DNA of 21,650 nt, taken from NCBI GenBank assembly GCA_036399835.1, contig DASWMI010000171.1, positions 1 to 21,650 on the forward strand, given 5' to 3'. Within the stretch, counting starts at the first letter, position 1. Each line of letters opens with the position of its first letter. Source of the DNA: DASYML01 sp036399835 (lineage in GTDB: Bacteria > Acidobacteriota > Blastocatellia > Pyrinomonadales > Pyrinomonadaceae). The notes under the pieces were generated by a model. The model did not search any database, was not told the origin of the DNA, and saw nothing but the letters and a program-made list of their open reading frames with translations. Shown in pieces: positions 20,786 to 21,650 of the stretch. A program made the position numbers and the translations under genes.

Positions 20786-21604
20786 ATGAAAAAGTCTCTT
20801 CTGATGTGCGTCCTGGCGCTCATTTACGCTTCTTCAGCCGCGGCGCAGTCTGCGGCCTATCGCTTTGATAATTTTGATACACGCAACGGCGTGCGCGTTG
20901 AAACTGTGCCGACGACCGCCATTCTTCCGCCATCCAAGACCGTTCGCAGGACTTCCAAGATCATCACGCCGGTCAAGAATGCGCCAACGATGAAGGCTGC
21001 GCCAGTGGCTGAGGTACAGACGCTCGGGTTAGGAATGGCTGTGGCCCGTTCGCTCGACGGGTTTACGACGGGCAATCCGAGTGTGGATGCGATTATTGTC
21101 GAAGCGGGCACGCGTCATGGCGTTGACCCTGTGCTGATTTACGCGCTGATGCACCAGGAATCATCCTTCAAACAGCGCGCCGTGTCCTACAAGGGTGCGC
21201 GCGGGCTGATGCAGTTGATGCCGGGGACGGCTGCGCGCTTTGGCGTCTCGAACATCTTCGACGCGCGACAGAATATAGAAGGCGGGACACGCTATCTGAA
21301 ATTTCTGCTCAATCTCTTTAACGGCGACGTGGCGCTGGCGCTGGCGGGCTATAATGCGGGCGAGGGCGCGGTCATCAAGTATGGCTGGCGCATTCCGCCC
21401 TACAATGAAACGCAGGAATATGTCCGTCGCATCTCAAGGCGCTACTCCCTGATGCGCGACCCCCAGACGGCCAGCCATGCGCGCCGCGTTGTGACTACGC
21501 AGGTCGCGAGCGTCAAAAAAGAGTCTGTCCCTTTGACGCTTTATGAGCGCGAGATTTATGCCGTGCGGCTGCCTGACGGAAGACTCCAGCTCGTCAGCCG
21601 GTAA
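20786..21604 (+). CDS. Secreted lytic transglycosylase, SLT family
   Basis: Cleaves the MurNAc-GlcNAc bond of peptidoglycan without water, forming 1,6-anhydro ends; acts in the periplasm. 272 residues from ATG 20786, which follows GGTGAG; the in-frame upstream start at 20696 would place the signal peptide internally. A signal peptide (1-20, ending SSAAA) is followed by a basic/Pro linker (about 40-95) and the SLT domain (about 100-225). ALMHQESSF has catalytic E125, then YKGARGLMQLMPGTAARFGV, IEGGTRYLKFLL and ALAGYNAGEGAV. A C-terminal stretch of about 45 residues (ending YAVRLPDGRLQLVSR) is not part of the domain. It diverges from the peptidoglycan-binding protein gene. Confidence 0.93.
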   Translation: MKKSLLMCVLALIYASSAAAQSAAYRFDNFDTRNGVRVETVPTTAILPPSKTVRRTSKIITPVKNAPTMKAAPVAEVQTLGLGMAVARSLDGFTTGNPSVDAIIVEAGTRHGVDPVLIYALMHQESSFKQRAVSYKGARGLMQLMPGTAARFGVSNIFDARQNIEGGTRYLKFLLNLFNGDVALALAGYNAGEGAVIKYGWRIPPYNETQEYVRRISRRYSLMRDPQTASHARRVVTTQVASVKKESVPLTLYEREIYAVRLPDGRLQLVSR

Positions 21605-21650
21605 GGGGCAGCGGCCCTGTCAGCAGCCATTGGAACGAGGCGGAATCTTT

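Noticed and set aside
1..21650. Apparent abundance of TGGTCC/GGACCA words
   Set aside because: A hand count of about 64 GGWCC sites is close to what base composition predicts for this length, so there is no enrichment.
1..21650. CRISPR arrays, insertion sequences, tRNA or rRNA genes
   Set aside because: No regularly spaced direct repeats, no transposase-like frame and no tRNA T-loop/CCA pattern were seen on either strand.

Overview
The window is ordinary chromosomal DNA of a moderately high-GC bacterium (about 58% by eye). Genes are densely packed on both strands, and I see no transposase, phage, plasmid, CRISPR, rRNA or tRNA signal. Protein style, gene content (a prkA/yeaH/spoVR cluster, DUF5658-like and small zinc-ribbon proteins) and large intergenic hairpins built from short repeated words make me think of Acidobacteriota, perhaps Blastocatellia. 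That is inference from memory; the alaS and prkA proteins would be the ones to place.

Layout. 1-401: N-terminal part of prmC on the minus strand, running off the left edge. 687-2186: a CopZ-like metal-binding protein, a 4-base-overlapping small HTH-like protein, and a serine acetyltransferase whose start directly abuts a large hairpin. 2210-4927: a small zinc-ribbon membrane protein, a DUF5658-like membrane protein, an HtrA/Deg serine protease and a tiny CxxC/CxxC protein. 4945-7371: inorganic pyrophosphatase, a polytopic His-rich membrane protein of unknown function, and a small membrane protein. 7701-8576: a MerR-type regulator with a B12-binding module (CarH-like).

8621-14645 is the most notable block, all on the minus strand. 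Read 5' to 3' it is prkA (serine kinase), a 66-residue protein that is only a NusG-type KOW domain, an alpha/beta hydrolase, yeaH (DUF444, VWA domain), a 44-residue small ORF abutting yeaH, and spoVR. PrkA, YeaH and SpoVR are a known stress and stationary-phase guild. The KOW-only protein, the hydrolase and the small ORF are the unusual members. Inverted repeats lie between prkA and the KOW gene and between the hydrolase and yeaH.

15140-21604: truB (minus), recX and alaS (plus), alaS followed by a very strong terminator, then a secreted peptidoglycan-binding-domain protein (minus) diverging from a secreted lytic transglycosylase (plus), both cell-wall related.

Four intergenic hairpins (421-522, 1176-1270, 14837-14934, 16133-16251) have different sequences but the same design: long, imperfect, low-complexity arms made of short repeated words, always upstream of start codons. 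They are the main non-coding signal in the window.
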